Assembly (NCBI RefSeq): GCF_017948595.1
Contig: NZ_JAGFBV010000015.1
Coordinates: 47,756 to 111,755 of the forward strand
Length of the DNA: 64,000 bases
DNA from: Flavobacterium geliluteum
GTDB taxonomy: Bacteria; Bacteroidota; Bacteroidia; Flavobacteriales; Flavobacteriaceae
Direction: 5' to 3'
Positions 51,346-60,299 of the stretch are shown here, piece after piece. The first letter of the stretch is position 1. Every line of letters starts with the position of its first letter. The notes below the pieces were generated by a model. It had not been told where the DNA came from. It was given only the letters and a program-made list of their open reading frames with translations, and ran no database searches. The translations under genes were made by a program, and so were the position numbers.

Positions 51346-52368
51346 ATGAAAAAATTTTTAGTTTTATTACTAATTGCATCTACGTTTTCTTGTAAAAACG
51401 CACAGTTAGCCGCTCCTCAAGACAATTCAGAACCAGCGAAATACATGAATATTATTTCTGAAGAAAATTTAAAAAAGATGCTGTACATTGTTGCTTCTGA
51501 TGAAATGGAAGGCCGTGAAACGGGCTCGAAAGGACAAAAGAAAGCAGGTATTTATATGATTGAGCAATACAAGAATAACGGAATTCCTTTTCCTAAGGGC
51601 GCCAAAGATTATTACCAAGCTGTTCCTGCTGCTTTTTTGAATGCAAGACGCAACGAAAACCTTCCTGATTCGGAGAATATTTGGGCCTATATTGAAGGTA
51701 GTGAAAAGCCAAATGAAGTTTTGGTAATTTCTGCGCACTATGATCACGTAGGAATTAAAAAGGGAGAAATTTATAATGGTGCTGATGATGATGGTTCCGG
51801 AACAGTGGCGTTGTTAGAAATTGCAAAAGCATTTGCAAAAGCTAAAAAAGACGGACACGGACCAAAACGCTCTATCTTATTCTTGCACGTTACGGGCGAA
51901 GAGCACGGCTTACACGGTTCACGCTATTATTCTGAAAACCCATTATTTCCGATTGCGAACACTATTGCCGATATTAACATTGATATGATTGGTCGCCGTG
52001 ATGTAGAACATGCTAATACTAATAACTATGTGTATGTAATTGGTGCCGACAGATTATCATCGGATTTGCATAATATTACGGTAGCTCAGAATGAAAGATA
52101 TGTTAAATTAGATTTGGATTTTAAATTTAACGATCCCGCAGATCCAAATCATTTTTATGAGCGTTCAGACCATTACAACTTTGCAAAACACGGTATTCCT
52201 GCTGTTTTTTTATTTAATGGAGTTCACGAAGATTACCACCAAAAAGGAGATGAACCAGAAAAAATTGAGTATGATGCTTTGACCAAAAGAGCCAAATTGG
52301 CCTTTGTAATAGCGTGGGAATTGGCCAACAGAGAGAACAGACCAGTAGTGGATAAACCGATTAAATAA
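51346..52368 (+). CDS. M28-family zinc aminopeptidase lipoprotein
   Basis: 340 residues. The signal ends at a lipobox (STFSC, Cys16), so it is lipid anchored. Zinc ligands and catalytic residues of M28 appear in order: SAHYDHVG (His), NGADDDGSG (Asp), TGEEHGLHGSRYY (Glu-Glu), INIDMIGRRD (Asp) and RSDHYNFAKHGIPAVF (His). It probably removes N-terminal residues from peptides in the envelope for nutrition. It is followed by a terminator. Confidence 0.94.
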   Translation: MKKFLVLLLIASTFSCKNAQLAAPQDNSEPAKYMNIISEENLKKMLYIVASDEMEGRETGSKGQKKAGIYMIEQYKNNGIPFPKGAKDYYQAVPAAFLNARRNENLPDSENIWAYIEGSEKPNEVLVISAHYDHVGIKKGEIYNGADDDGSGTVALLEIAKAFAKAKKDGHGPKRSILFLHVTGEEHGLHGSRYYSENPLFPIANTIADINIDMIGRRDVEHANTNNYVYVIGADRLSSDLHNITVAQNERYVKLDLDFKFNDPADPNHFYERSDHYNFAKHGIPAVFLFNGVHEDYHQKGDEPEKIEYDALTKRAKLAFVIAWELANRENRPVVDKPIK

Positions 52369-52392
52369 ACGGATTTAGAAAGTATATTTTAG

Positions 52393-52427
52393 AAAAAAGG
52401 ATGAGTTGTAAAAATTCATCCTTTTTT
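52393..52427 (+). terminator. Terminator after the M28 peptidase gene
   Basis: The stem aaaaaaggatga / tcatcctttttt ends in a T run, 25 bp past the stop. Confidence 0.85.
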
Positions 52428-52469
52428 GTTTTCCTAAAATATAGTTTGGATGCTCTATTGCTCGAGTGT

Positions 52470-52554
52470 GCGTTAGGGATAGGAGCGATATCCTTTTTGT
52501 TTTTTCTTTAAAAACAAAAAGATTTAGCGGATAGCCCGACCGAAGGGAACGCCC
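52470..52554 (+). repeat. 85-bp dispersed structured repeat, copy B
   Basis: Matches copy A (13100-13184) at 83 of 85 positions and in the same orientation, 39 kb away. It lies between a terminator and the convergent TSUP gene. Confidence 0.9.
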
Positions 52555-52609
52555 AAAATAGATGCTGTCTTTAAAAGCAAATGTGCCAAATTGTTTGAAA
52601 CTAATTAGA

Positions 52610-53395
52610 TTAAAAAAGCATTTCTTTGGTGATGATATAAAATCCCATGACGAGGACGAACCAGCCAAAAATAGGTTTTAGTCTGGCACCATCAATTTTT
52701 TTGGAGAGTTGGCTCCCAATAAACATTCCGGTGAGTGCCATTGCAGAAACGCTTAGCAGAAACGGGTAATCGATTGGTGTGCCGATGTATAGATCGCCTC
52801 CAAAGCCGATGGAAGAATTGATGGCGATGATGAGCAGTGATGTTCCAACGGCTTGTTTCATGGGTAAATTGGCAAAAAAGAGCAGAGCGGGAATGATCAA
52901 GAATCCGCCACCAGCGCCTAAAAATCCCGTGATGATTCCGACTACAAAACCGATGATGCTTAATTGCAAATAATTGGTTTCAGTTGTTACTATTTTGGGC
53001 TCTTTTTTTCGAATCATAGAGATCGATGCAGTAATCATCAATATAGAAAAGATGATCATAATGAGGAAATCCTTGGAAACAGAATAAGAAGCGATAGAAA
53101 ATAGTGTTGAGGCAATTTGAGGAAAAATTACTTCTCTGATAATGAGTATTGAAATTACGGATGGAATCGCAAAATACAAAGCCGATTTAGGTTGCAGGTT
53201 GCCCATTTTGTAGTGACTATAACTCCCGAACATGGCTGTCAATCCTACTATAAATAGCGAATACGAGGTGGCTTGCTCTGGATTTACTTTAAATAAATAA
53301 ACCAAAATAGGGATGGTGAGTATCGAGCCGCCTCCGCCAATTAAACCAAGTGAAACTCCGATGATGATAGAAGCAAAATATCCTAAATATTCCAT
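52610..53395 (-). CDS. TSUP (TauE/SafE) family sulfite/organosulfur exporter
   Basis: 261 residues from ATG 53395 (MEYLGYFASIIIGVSLGLIGGGGSIL); the open frame six codons further starts at TTG. About eight membrane segments; both TSUP repeats carry the glycine motif (GLIGGGGSILTIPILVYLF and GFLGAGGGFLIIPALLFF). TSUP proteins move sulfite, sulfoacetate or related anions. It lies next to a Crp/Fnr regulator gene and a rhodanese gene, so sulfur-oxidation products are the likely cargo. An inverted repeat aaatgt / acattt (53432-53449) lies upstream. Confidence 0.9.
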   Translation of the reverse strand: MEYLGYFASIIIGVSLGLIGGGGSILTIPILVYLFKVNPEQATSYSLFIVGLTAMFGSYSHYKMGNLQPKSALYFAIPSVISILIIREVIFPQIASTLFSIASYSVSKDFLIMIIFSILMITASISMIRKKEPKIVTTETNYLQLSIIGFVVGIITGFLGAGGGFLIIPALLFFANLPMKQAVGTSLLIIAINSSIGFGGDLYIGTPIDYPFLLSVSAMALTGMFIGSQLSKKIDGARLKPIFGWFVLVMGFYIITKEMLF

Positions 53396-53431
53396 TGTAT
53401 TATTTTTAGGCAAAGTTGGGTCGTTAAACGC

Positions 53432-53449
53432 AAATGTGCAGTAACATTT
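53432..53449. promoter_or_regulatory. Candidate operator upstream of the TSUP exporter gene
   Basis: The perfect inverted repeat AAATGT-n6-ACATTT has Crp/Fnr-like dimension and includes CAGTAACATT, related to sequences upstream of the crp-type and MBL-rhodanese genes. The Crp/Fnr gene begins just upstream. Binding is inferred. Confidence 0.45.
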
Positions 53450-53519
53450 GTCACATACGAGAAGAAATTTTAAATTATTTTTTTGATGTATTCACGAATG
53501 TATTTTATGGCTAATGGTC

Positions 53520-54155
53520 TCAACTATTTATTTTTAAAAGCTCGATTTGGTTTCGGTTTAATTTTACCAGACCGCGTTGTTCCATTTTTTTGAGTAATCT
53601 CGAAATTACTTCTCGTGAGGTGTTTAGTTCTGTTGCAATTTCCTGATGAGAGAGTTTTACTTCGGTACAGCCACAGGCGTCTGAGTGGCGTTTTAAATAA
53701 AATTCTAAACGTTCGTCCATAGATCGAAAAGCGATGCTGTCTACTACTTCGAGGATTTCTTCGAAACGGTTTTTGTAGGTTTCGATCACAAACTCGTACC
53801 ATGATTTGTGTTCCATCATCCATTTGTCCATCAGGTTTAACGGTATCATCATCACCGAAACATCTTCAACGACTTTGGCCATGATCTGGCTTTTTTCGCT
53901 TTTGGTTGCGCAAATCATCGAAATAGCACAGGCTTGCCCGGGTTGCAAATAATACATCAGGAACTCACCACCATCTTCGCCTTCGCGGTAAATTTTGATT
54001 TTTCCTTTGGTGACCAAAATGGTGTTTTTGATGTATTGTCCGGTGCGCATTAAAATTGTTCCCGCTTTAAAATCTTGCTCGCTGGCATTTTTTTCGATAT
54101 CCGAAATGAGTTCGCTTGAGAAGTTGGGAAACAGTTTTTGTATAGAATTTTGCAT
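53520..54155 (-). CDS. Crp/Fnr-family transcriptional regulator
   Basis: 211 residues. The cNMP-like beta barrel spans ~20-130, with FKAGTILMRTGQYIKNTILVTKGKIKIYR. The C-terminal winged helix has KLSHQEIATELNTSREVISRLLKKMEQRG. Cys residues (CAISMICATKSEKS; DACGCTEV) are present, but not in the classical FNR iron-sulfur spacing, so sulfur or redox sensing is possible. It lies between TSUP and rhodanese genes. In Flavobacteriia such a regulator commonly sits with MBL-rhodanese and YeeE genes, which here are 43 kb away. Confidence 0.92.
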   Translation of the reverse strand: MQNSIQKLFPNFSSELISDIEKNASEQDFKAGTILMRTGQYIKNTILVTKGKIKIYREGEDGGEFLMYYLQPGQACAISMICATKSEKSQIMAKVVEDVSVMMIPLNLMDKWMMEHKSWYEFVIETYKNRFEEILEVVDSIAFRSMDERLEFYLKRHSDACGCTEVKLSHQEIATELNTSREVISRLLKKMEQRGLVKLNRNQIELLKINS

Positions 54156-54529
54156 GAATGAGAAGGATTAGGTTACATTGGGCAGCTTCGAATTTTTTGC
54201 TGTTTTGAATGCTGCTTGATGCGAAAACCGTTAATTTGAAAGGCTTGTATTTTATTAAAAAAATATTTAAACGGATGATTTTATACAAAGATAACAGAAT
54301 GTAACAGTATAAGTTGTCAGAAAATCATATTTTGAAGGTATTTTATGCAAATGAAAAAATCTTATTTTCTATCGATTTTATAGAGTATATTTTTAAAAAT
54401 AGTGAGTAAATTTGTATTTCACTGATTAAACTACTTTCTCTAAAACGTTTTCTGAGAATAATAATCGAAATCGTATTGGGCACGTTTTTAATTAGTAGAA
54501 ACATCGTAATTTTACAAAAACACAATATT
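54156..54529. other. Divergent interval between crp/fnr-type and rhodanese genes
   Basis: About 370 bp without genes. A minus-strand -7 match TATCTTTG lies at 54286-54293, immediately next to CTGTTACATT (54298-54307, minus), the motif shared with two other sulfur promoters. The rest is AT-rich with no structure that I can assign. Confidence 0.5.
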
Positions 54530-54841
54530 ATGAATTTATCACAAGAAGAGTGGATTGCTCAGCTGGCTGCTGACAAAAACGCAGTTATACTGGATGTACG
54601 AACTGAAGACGAATTTAACGACGGCTATATCGAAAATGCCGTTAACATAGATATTCATAAAGGACAAGGTTTTATTTATGAAATCGAAGAATTAGACAAA
54701 AACAAAAACTATTATGTGTACTGTCGTTCTGGTGCAAGAAGCGCCAAAGCCTGCCAAATAATGAACGAATTAGGGATTGAAAATGCCTATAATTTACTTG
54801 GCGGAATCCTGGATTGGGAAGGTGAAACTGTACAGTCATAA
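54530..54841 (+). CDS. Single-domain rhodanese
   Basis: A 103-residue rhodanese from ATG 54530 (MNLSQEEWIAQLAADKNAVI); the longer frame adds 18 residues with no family match. The active loop YCRSGARSAKACQIM has the persulfide-carrying Cys. LDVRTEDEFNDGYIENAVNID is the standard rhodanese start. The protein carries sulfane sulfur and may pass it to the MBL-rhodanese or to sulfite-forming steps. It diverges from the Crp/Fnr gene and is closed by a terminator (54850-54878). Confidence 0.94.
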   Translation: MNLSQEEWIAQLAADKNAVILDVRTEDEFNDGYIENAVNIDIHKGQGFIYEIEELDKNKNYYVYCRSGARSAKACQIMNELGIENAYNLLGGILDWEGETVQS

Positions 54842-54849
54842 AAGTTAGA

Positions 54850-54878
54850 GAGAGGCCCTGAAAAAGCCTCTCTTTTAT
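54850..54878 (+). terminator. Terminator of the rhodanese gene
   Basis: The stem agagaggc / gcctctct is followed by TTTTATTT. Confidence 0.8.
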
Positions 54879-54919
54879 TTGAAAAGCTATTAAATAACCA
54901 AACTATAAATTACGAGATT

Positions 54920-56500
54920 ATGAATTTGATACCCGAAGAATTTCAGATTAAAACCCTTATCAATCAAGATACTTATCTTGTAAACGGAGAGTTAAAAAAA
55001 TGGACAGGTCAGACTACACCTGTGTTTTCTACGATATCGTCTACCGAAAAATATGCTCCTACGCTATTGGGTTCAATTCCTTTTATGGGAGAAAAAGAAG
55101 CTCACGAAGTGGTGCAATCTGCCTATGATGCTTATGATATGGGACAAGGTTTATGGCCTACGATGAAGGTAATTGACCGTATAAAATGTATGGAAAGTTT
55201 CGTTAAGCAAATGAAGACCACCCGAGACGAAGTAGTGAAATATTTGATGTGGGAAATAGGCAAAACATTGGGAGATTCGCAAAAAGAATTTGATAGAACT
55301 GTAGAATACATCTACGATACCATTGACAGTTATAAAGAGTTAAACGGCCGCAGCTCACATTTTTCTAAAGTACAAGGCGTAAATGCCATGATCCGTCGTG
55401 GTCCTTTGGGCGTTGTTTTGTGCCTTGGGCCATACAATTATCCTCTCAACGAAACTTTTGCATTATTGATTCCGGCTCTTATCATGGGAAATACCGTGAT
55501 TCTTAAACCTGCTAAAAATGGTGTTTTGTGTATTTCATCACTCTTAGAAGCTTTTAGAAGCAGTTTTCCTAAAGGCGTAATAAACATTATTTATGGCAGA
55601 GGCCGAGAAGTGGCTTCTCCTATTATGAAGTCGGGAAAAGTTGATGTTTTAGGACTTATCGGAAATAGTAAATCGGCAATTGCTTTGCAGGATCAGCATC
55701 CTAATAAAAATAGATTGCGTTTGATTTTAGGTCTTGAAGCAAAAAACCCCGCTATTATTTTGCCGGATGCCGACTTAGATTTGGCCATTCAGGAATGTAT
55801 TGCCGGAACTTTGTCGTTTAACGGGCAACGTTGTACCGCATTGAAGGTTTTGTATGTACATGAGTCGATTGCAGAAGAATTTAATAAACGTTTTTCTGAA
55901 AAAGTGGACGCGTTAGTTTTTGGAAATCCGTGGGAGAAAGGTGTTTCTCTGACACCCCTTCCTGAAACAGATAAGCCGGCATATCTTCAGGGATTGGTTG
56001 ATGATGCAACGGCTAAAGGAGCCAAAATATTGAACGAAAAAGGAGGAAAACATAGTGAGAATTATATTTTTCCAGCGGTTTTATTTCCTGTTAATAAAGA
56101 AATGCGTGTGTACCACGAAGAGCAATTTGGCCCCGTTATTCCAGTGATTTCATTTAAAGATATTAAAGAACCTTTGCACGATATGGCGGAGTCCAATTAT
56201 GGTCAGCAGGTGAGTTTGTTCGGAAAAAACATCAAAACTCTTGCACCGCTTATTGATGCTTTGGTCAATTTGGTTTGCCGTGTAAACTTAAACAGCTCAT
56301 GCCAAAGAGGCCCTGATGCGTTTCCTTTTACAGGCCGAAAAGACTCTGCTGTAGGTACTTTGAGTATTCCGGATGCATTGCGTTCGTTCTCGATTCGTAC
56401 GTTTGTAGCTTCAAAAGATATTGATTACAACAACGAAATTTTGCAGGAATTATTAAATAGTAAAGAATCAAATTTTATTAATACCGATTATATTCTTTAA
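54920..56500 (+). CDS. gapN: NADP-dependent glyceraldehyde-3-phosphate dehydrogenase
   Basis: A 526-residue aldehyde dehydrogenase of the non-phosphorylating GapN type, which oxidises glyceraldehyde-3-phosphate directly to 3-phosphoglycerate and makes NADPH. The catalytic Cys is in [10 protein letters not shown] and the Glu in LGLEAKNP; the conserved [15 protein letters not shown] and [18 protein letters not shown] are typical of GapN. Slightly longer than usual (about 480-500), because of an N-terminal extension (~45 residues). Single gene with its own terminator. Likely the main NADPH source in glycolysis. Confidence 0.92.
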   Translation: MNLIPEEFQIKTLINQDTYLVNGELKKWTGQTTPVFSTISSTEKYAPTLLGSIPFMGEKEAHEVVQSAYDAYDMGQGLWPTMKVIDRIKCMESFVKQMKTTRDEVVKYLMWEIGKTLGDSQKEFDRTVEYIYDTIDSYKELNGRSSHFSKVQGVNAMIRRGPLGVVLCLGPYNYPLNETFALLIPALIMGNTVILKPAKNGVLCISSLLEAFRSSFPKGVINIIYGRGREVASPIMKSGKVDVLGLIGNSKSAIALQDQHPNKNRLRLILGLEAKNPAIILPDADLDLAIQECIAGTLSFNGQRCTALKVLYVHESIAEEFNKRFSEKVDALVFGNPWEKGVSLTPLPETDKPAYLQGLVDDATAKGAKILNEKGGKHSENYIFPAVLFPVNKEMRVYHEEQFGPVIPVISFKDIKEPLHDMAESNYGQQVSLFGKNIKTLAPLIDALVNLVCRVNLNSSCQRGPDAFPFTGRKDSAVGTLSIPDALRSFSIRTFVASKDIDYNNEILQELLNSKESNFINTDYIL

Positions 56501-56521
56501 TTTTAGTACATATTACTGTCT

Positions 56522-56562
56522 AAAAAACCCGTCTTTTTCTTTCGATTAAGACGGTTTTTTTT
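56522..56562 (+). terminator. Terminator of gapN
   Basis: The interrupted stem aaaaaacccgtctt / aagacggttttttt lies 22 bp after the stop with a long T run. Confidence 0.85.
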
Positions 56563-56662
56563 AAATAAAAAACAACGAAAAATACTAGAAATAAAAGCAA
56601 ATATATTTAGCTGGGATTTAGAAATAATTTATCTATTTTTGCCAAAAATATAGCTTTATTTT

Positions 56663-57286
56663 ATGAAAAATTATCTTGTTATTATTACCTTTTTATTTGC
56701 ATTACAAAATTACGCTCAGAGCGATGTTAAAAAAAAATTTCAAAAAAACAGATATGATTTAGCTGTTTCTCATTACAAAAAATTAGAGTACACAAAAGCA
56801 ATTGATCTTTTCTCTGTTGCCTCTAAAATTGATCCGGAAAGCCCAATAGGTATTGAATCACGACAAAAAGTCGATACACTGAAAACAATTTTAAGGAAAG
56901 AATTAGTAAACCATTTACAGGGCACTTGGAGAAAAACAGGGAACGAACCAAGCTGGACAACTAAGGAAAAAAGCAAAATCTCCAGCAGTGAAAAGGACGA
57001 ATTAATCGTTATAAATGACAAGCAGATTTTGTTTTATGAACAAAATATAAAAACAAAAGAAAGAAAAATCGTAAAATCTGAGAACTTTGTGTTTTATGAT
57101 AAAGAGGATTTGAATGGTGTGTTTTCTGGAATTATTTTATCTGATAAAACAATTTGGACGTATAATGTGGATGATACTGCAAAAACATTGCAAATGCTAT
57201 GTGTAGGTGAGGAAACAGAAGAAGGAACCAAGAAAATTATTGTCGATAATCCCGAAATATATTGCGAAAAAGTAGTATATCCTTAG
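56663..57286 (+). CDS. Exported protein with TPR-like start, unknown function
   Basis: 207 residues: signal peptide (to NYAQS), a short TPR-like helix pair (YDLAVSHYKKLEYTKAIDLFSVASKIDPESP), then a beta-rich domain (LQGTWRKTGNEPSWTTKEKS; QILFYEQNIKTKERKIVKSENFVFYD) resembling lipocalin-like LxGTW domains. I do not recognise a named family. It ends about 40 bp before the GNAT gene and may share its transcript. Cellular location is probably periplasmic. Confidence 0.75.
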   Translation: MKNYLVIITFLFALQNYAQSDVKKKFQKNRYDLAVSHYKKLEYTKAIDLFSVASKIDPESPIGIESRQKVDTLKTILRKELVNHLQGTWRKTGNEPSWTTKEKSKISSSEKDELIVINDKQILFYEQNIKTKERKIVKSENFVFYDKEDLNGVFSGIILSDKTIWTYNVDDTAKTLQMLCVGEETEEGTKKIIVDNPEIYCEKVVYP

Positions 57287-57328
57287 GTTTTTACTGTTTT
57301 TTCGGGATATGATTTTTAAATTTTCCTT

Positions 57329-57733
57329 ATGATAATCAAAGAAATCAAAGCTTCTGATACCTGGAAAATCAGGCATGAAGTGATGTGGCCCAATCAGCCC
57401 TTTGAATTTGTTCAACTCGAAGAAGATGATGAAGGATTGCATTTTGGAGCATTTATTAATGAAGAATTAGTAACGGTAGTTTCCTGCTTTATCATTGCCG
57501 ATGAAATGCAATTTAGAAAACTCGCAACATTAGAAAGTTATCAGGGACAAGGAATGGCTTCGAGACTTTTGAAATATATTTTGCAACTTGCAAAAGACAA
57601 AGGACTGAAAAAAGTTTGGTGCAATGCGAGAACCAATAAAAAGACATTTTATACAAAATTTGGATTGAAAGATACGCAGCAAACGTTTACTAAGGCTGGG
57701 CAGGAATTTACAATAATGGAAATTGTTTTTTAG
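57329..57733 (+). CDS. GNAT-family N-acetyltransferase
   Basis: 134 residues. The acetyl-CoA-binding motif A appears as LATLESYQGQGMASRLLKYIL (QGQGMA), with the final CNARTNKKTFYTKFGLK segment typical of GNAT enzymes. The protein substrate or small molecule is unknown. Followed by a terminator (57761-57797) and the 21-bp array. Confidence 0.9.
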   Translation: MIIKEIKASDTWKIRHEVMWPNQPFEFVQLEEDDEGLHFGAFINEELVTVVSCFIIADEMQFRKLATLESYQGQGMASRLLKYILQLAKDKGLKKVWCNARTNKKTFYTKFGLKDTQQTFTKAGQEFTIMEIVF

Positions 57734-57760
57734 CAATCTCTTTAGAATAAAAAAGAACTA

Positions 57761-57797
57761 AAAACCGCAATCAACTTTAATTGATTTCGGTTTTTTT
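57761..57797 (+). terminator. Terminator after the GNAT gene
   Basis: The stem aaaaccgcaatcaa / ttgatttcggtttt has a single mismatch and a T run. Confidence 0.8.
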
Positions 57798-57807
57798 ATA
57801 GCTCAAT

Positions 57808-58290
57808 TTTGGGTTTTTTAACACCATTGATGCGGTTCTTAACCCCAAATTTGAGGTTCCAGACCTAAACGATGGGGTTCCTAACCCCGTTGATGAGGTT
57901 CTTAACCCCAAATTTGAGGTTCCAGACCCAGACGATTGGGTTCCTAACCCCGTTGATGCGGTTCTTAACCCCAAATTTGAGGTTCCAGACCTAAACGATG
58001 GGGTTCCTAACCTCGTTGATGCGGTTCTTAACCCCAAATTTGAGGCTCCAAACCTAAACGATGGGGTTCTTAACCCCAAATTTGAGGTTCCAGACCCAAA
58101 CGATGGGGTTCCTAACCCCGTTGATGCGGTTCTTAACCCCAAATTTGAGGTTCCAGAGCTAAACGATGGGGTTCCTAACCCCGTTGATGCGGTTCTTAAC
58201 CCCAAAGTTGGGGTTCCAGACCTAAACGATGCGGTTCCTAACCTCAACGTTGCAGCTCAGAACCCCATCGGAGGAGCTTTTAATCCCAAT
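57808..58290. repeat. 21-bp palindromic minisatellite (about 23 units)
   Basis: The tract is built of 21-bp units in three types that alternate to make 63-bp blocks: gatgcggttcttaacccc+aaa, tttgaggttccagaccta+aac and gatggggttcctaacccc+gtt. Many units are themselves inverted repeats (ggggtt-cct-aacccc). Unit length is a multiple of three, so frames on both strands stay open; on the minus strand this makes a repetitive ORF (57777-58247) which I consider spurious. It separates the GNAT terminator from the convergent pectinesterase gene. Confidence 0.92.
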
Positions 58291-58308
58291 AACGCTATTT
58301 TATCCCTG

Positions 58309-59412
58309 TTAGAATGCTTTTTGATAATTCGCAACAGCGTTTTTAGCTTTTTTAGAAGGTAGAATAGAGCGGCAGTTGTCCTTTTCGATTACGGGATTCC
58401 AATCTCCTTCAAGAGGAACCGCGGTGGTAGTATTAGCCGCAAATATCTTTGCTTTGGTATACATAGATGCTTCTTCTTTAGTTAATTGATGTGTCCATGA
58501 CAACCGTTTTTTGGGTTGATAGCCAGGACCAAAACAATCGTATTCGGCATAAAAAGTAGTTTTCCAGTTGTCAAACGCTTTATGGCTGGGGTCTTTTGAC
58601 CATACCGACCAACCATCTACTGCTATCTTGGGGCCTTCATACGAATGAACTAGCACTACATTGGCACCAGCACCCCAGGGTCTGCCAAAACTTACGTTGG
58701 TGACAGTCTCTTTGGGATAGGTCATAAAAACACAATCTTTAAACACAAAACCATATTTGCTTTTGCCAATCTCATGATTGCTCGCGGTGATGTAAGAATC
58801 TTTTCTGATGCTGATAAAGCAGTTTTCAAACAAGGCTATTCCGGCACCAAAAATAAAGTCTGTGGTTCCGTCAATAATGCAATCTTTAATGTAGGTTCTT
58901 TTGTTGTCTTTTAGATAAAAAGTGTCCTGAAAACCAGTTATTTTACACAGGTGAAAGACACCTCTGTCTCCCGTAACCATCAGCGCGACAGCTTGCCCTC
59001 CTTTTTGGTATTGTGGCAATTGGCTGTCGATGGTATTTTCAAAAGTAATGTTCTCTGCTGTAAAATCATCTGCCTCAATGCATACGCTGAAAGACTTTTT
59101 GGTACCGCCCGCAATTTCGGCATAATCATCATACGTCAGAATTGTGTTTTGGTACGATTCGCCTACAAGCTTTACATTTTTCTTGGCAGCAGCCAGTGTT
59201 AGTTTTTCTTTGTAAATCCCCGGTTTTATAAAAATCACAATTTGTTTAGAGTTATTTTCGGGCACAGCATCAAAAGCTTCTTGTATTTTAGTATAATTTC
59301 CGCTGCCATCTGTTGCCACTACGATGTCGTAAATAGCATTGTTTTTTTGAGCATTTACTGTATTTGCAAAGACAAATAAGAATATAAAACAAGAGGCAAC
59401 AGGAGTTTTCAT
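58309..59412 (-). CDS. Secreted pectinesterase
   Basis: A 367-residue carbohydrate esterase family 8 enzyme, which removes methyl esters from pectin. Signal peptide (to VNAQ), then GSGNYTKIQEAFDAVPE and a beta-helix. The catalytic set is complete: QAVALMV (Gln), GFQDTFYLK (Asp), GTTDFIFGAG (Asp) and FGRPWG (Arg). It implies growth on plant material. No other pectin genes are adjacent, which is unusual because such genes often sit in polysaccharide utilisation loci. The 21-bp array lies directly after its stop. Confidence 0.95.
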   Translation of the reverse strand: MKTPVASCFIFLFVFANTVNAQKNNAIYDIVVATDGSGNYTKIQEAFDAVPENNSKQIVIFIKPGIYKEKLTLAAAKKNVKLVGESYQNTILTYDDYAEIAGGTKKSFSVCIEADDFTAENITFENTIDSQLPQYQKGGQAVALMVTGDRGVFHLCKITGFQDTFYLKDNKRTYIKDCIIDGTTDFIFGAGIALFENCFISIRKDSYITASNHEIGKSKYGFVFKDCVFMTYPKETVTNVSFGRPWGAGANVVLVHSYEGPKIAVDGWSVWSKDPSHKAFDNWKTTFYAEYDCFGPGYQPKKRLSWTHQLTKEEASMYTKAKIFAANTTTAVPLEGDWNPVIEKDNCRSILPSKKAKNAVANYQKAF

Positions 59413-59575
59413 TTGTAGTGTTTTTGGATTTGCAATGTAATTAAAATTTGAGTTTCTAAAATAAAAAATCGCCAGAAAAGGCTTCTACAACCGATTATTC
59501 ATAAATAAAAAATAATTACACGCATAGCACATCCAGAAGATTACTTCAGAGGCAACATCTTTATGCTTTTATTGC

Positions 59576-59785
59576 CTAATCTTCCCAGCCGCAAAGCGTA
59601 AGCCCGTAGTTTTTGGCCTGCGAAAGAGATGTTTTAAAAGTTCCGTGTTTGCAGGAAGATAAGCCACGACAGCTTTCGTTATAATGGTATTTTTTGGCTC
59701 CCGTCTGGCCACAAATATAAACCTGAGTTTCGATAATATTCAAAGGACTCAGAAAAAGAAACAGTAGGATATAAATGGTTTTCAT
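59576..59785 (-). CDS. Small exported Cys-containing protein
   Basis: 69 residues: a signal-like hydrophobic start (MKTIYILLFLFLSPLNIIET) then a compact domain with Cys/His spacing VYICGQTGAKKYHYNESCRGL, SSCKH and GLTLCGWED. The four Cys and two His could bind a metal or form disulfides. Similar small Bacteroidota proteins ending in LCGWE(D) are known to me only as hypotheticals. It is 28 bp after the 136-residue lipoprotein gene and probably co-transcribed. Confidence 0.7.
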   Translation of the reverse strand: MKTIYILLFLFLSPLNIIETQVYICGQTGAKKYHYNESCRGLSSCKHGTFKTSLSQAKNYGLTLCGWED

Positions 59786-59813
59786 GTACGTATAGATTTG
59801 GGGAGTACTACTG

Positions 59814-60224
59814 TTATCTGACTACGAGCTGATAGTAGTTTCCGTGTTGATCGACTGCTTTTAGTTTTCCATAATGAACCCATTCAGCCTTTATTTCAAT
59901 AACCGGAATCGAATCGTTTGTCAGGATTCCGGCACCATATTTTCCTTCAATATTAATGTTTCCAAAAACAGAATCTCCTTCGGTATTTATTCCTTTTACA
60001 TCATAATTGTACTCATAATGTCCTGGTTTTCCTGTCCTGTACTCGTACTGATGCGTTGTATTGGTATGGTAGGTTTTGGCCTCTTCTACGGTAATGGTCT
60101 GGCGGTCAGCGGGCGTGATTACCTCTTTGTAAAAAGTATTTATTTTTTGAGGAGGCAATTGCTTTTTACAGGAAATTAATCCTAAAGACAGCAATACGAG
60201 CGGTATTTTATAATTGAAAAGCAT
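59814..60224 (-). CDS. Small lipoprotein of unknown function
   Basis: 136 residues with lipobox LGLISC (Cys19). The mature part is beta rich (TITVEEAKTYHTNTTHQYEYRTG; HYEYNYDVKGINTEGDSVFGNI; GNYYQLVVR). No family recognised. Co-directional with and just upstream of the small Cys-containing protein gene; both may act in the envelope. Confidence 0.7.
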   Translation of the reverse strand: MLFNYKIPLVLLSLGLISCKKQLPPQKINTFYKEVITPADRQTITVEEAKTYHTNTTHQYEYRTGKPGHYEYNYDVKGINTEGDSVFGNINIEGKYGAGILTNDSIPVIEIKAEWVHYGKLKAVDQHGNYYQLVVR

Positions 60225-60299
60225 ATTTTATAAATGTAAAAAGAACAACTCTAATGAAATAGCGTATTTATACGGGATTAATATGTTTTTTTATGAATT

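Noticed and set aside
52375..52668. Minus-strand ORF containing FKEKTKRISLLSLT
   Set aside because: It is translated from copy B of the 85-bp repeat; the same phrase appears at 43830-44012 from copy C. It overlaps a terminator and the TSUP gene end.
57777..58247. Minus-strand 156-residue ORF with repeated GLGTPSF / LGLRTAS units
   Set aside because: It follows entirely from the 21-bp array, whose period is a multiple of three and keeps frames open on both strands. There is no signal peptide or family match.
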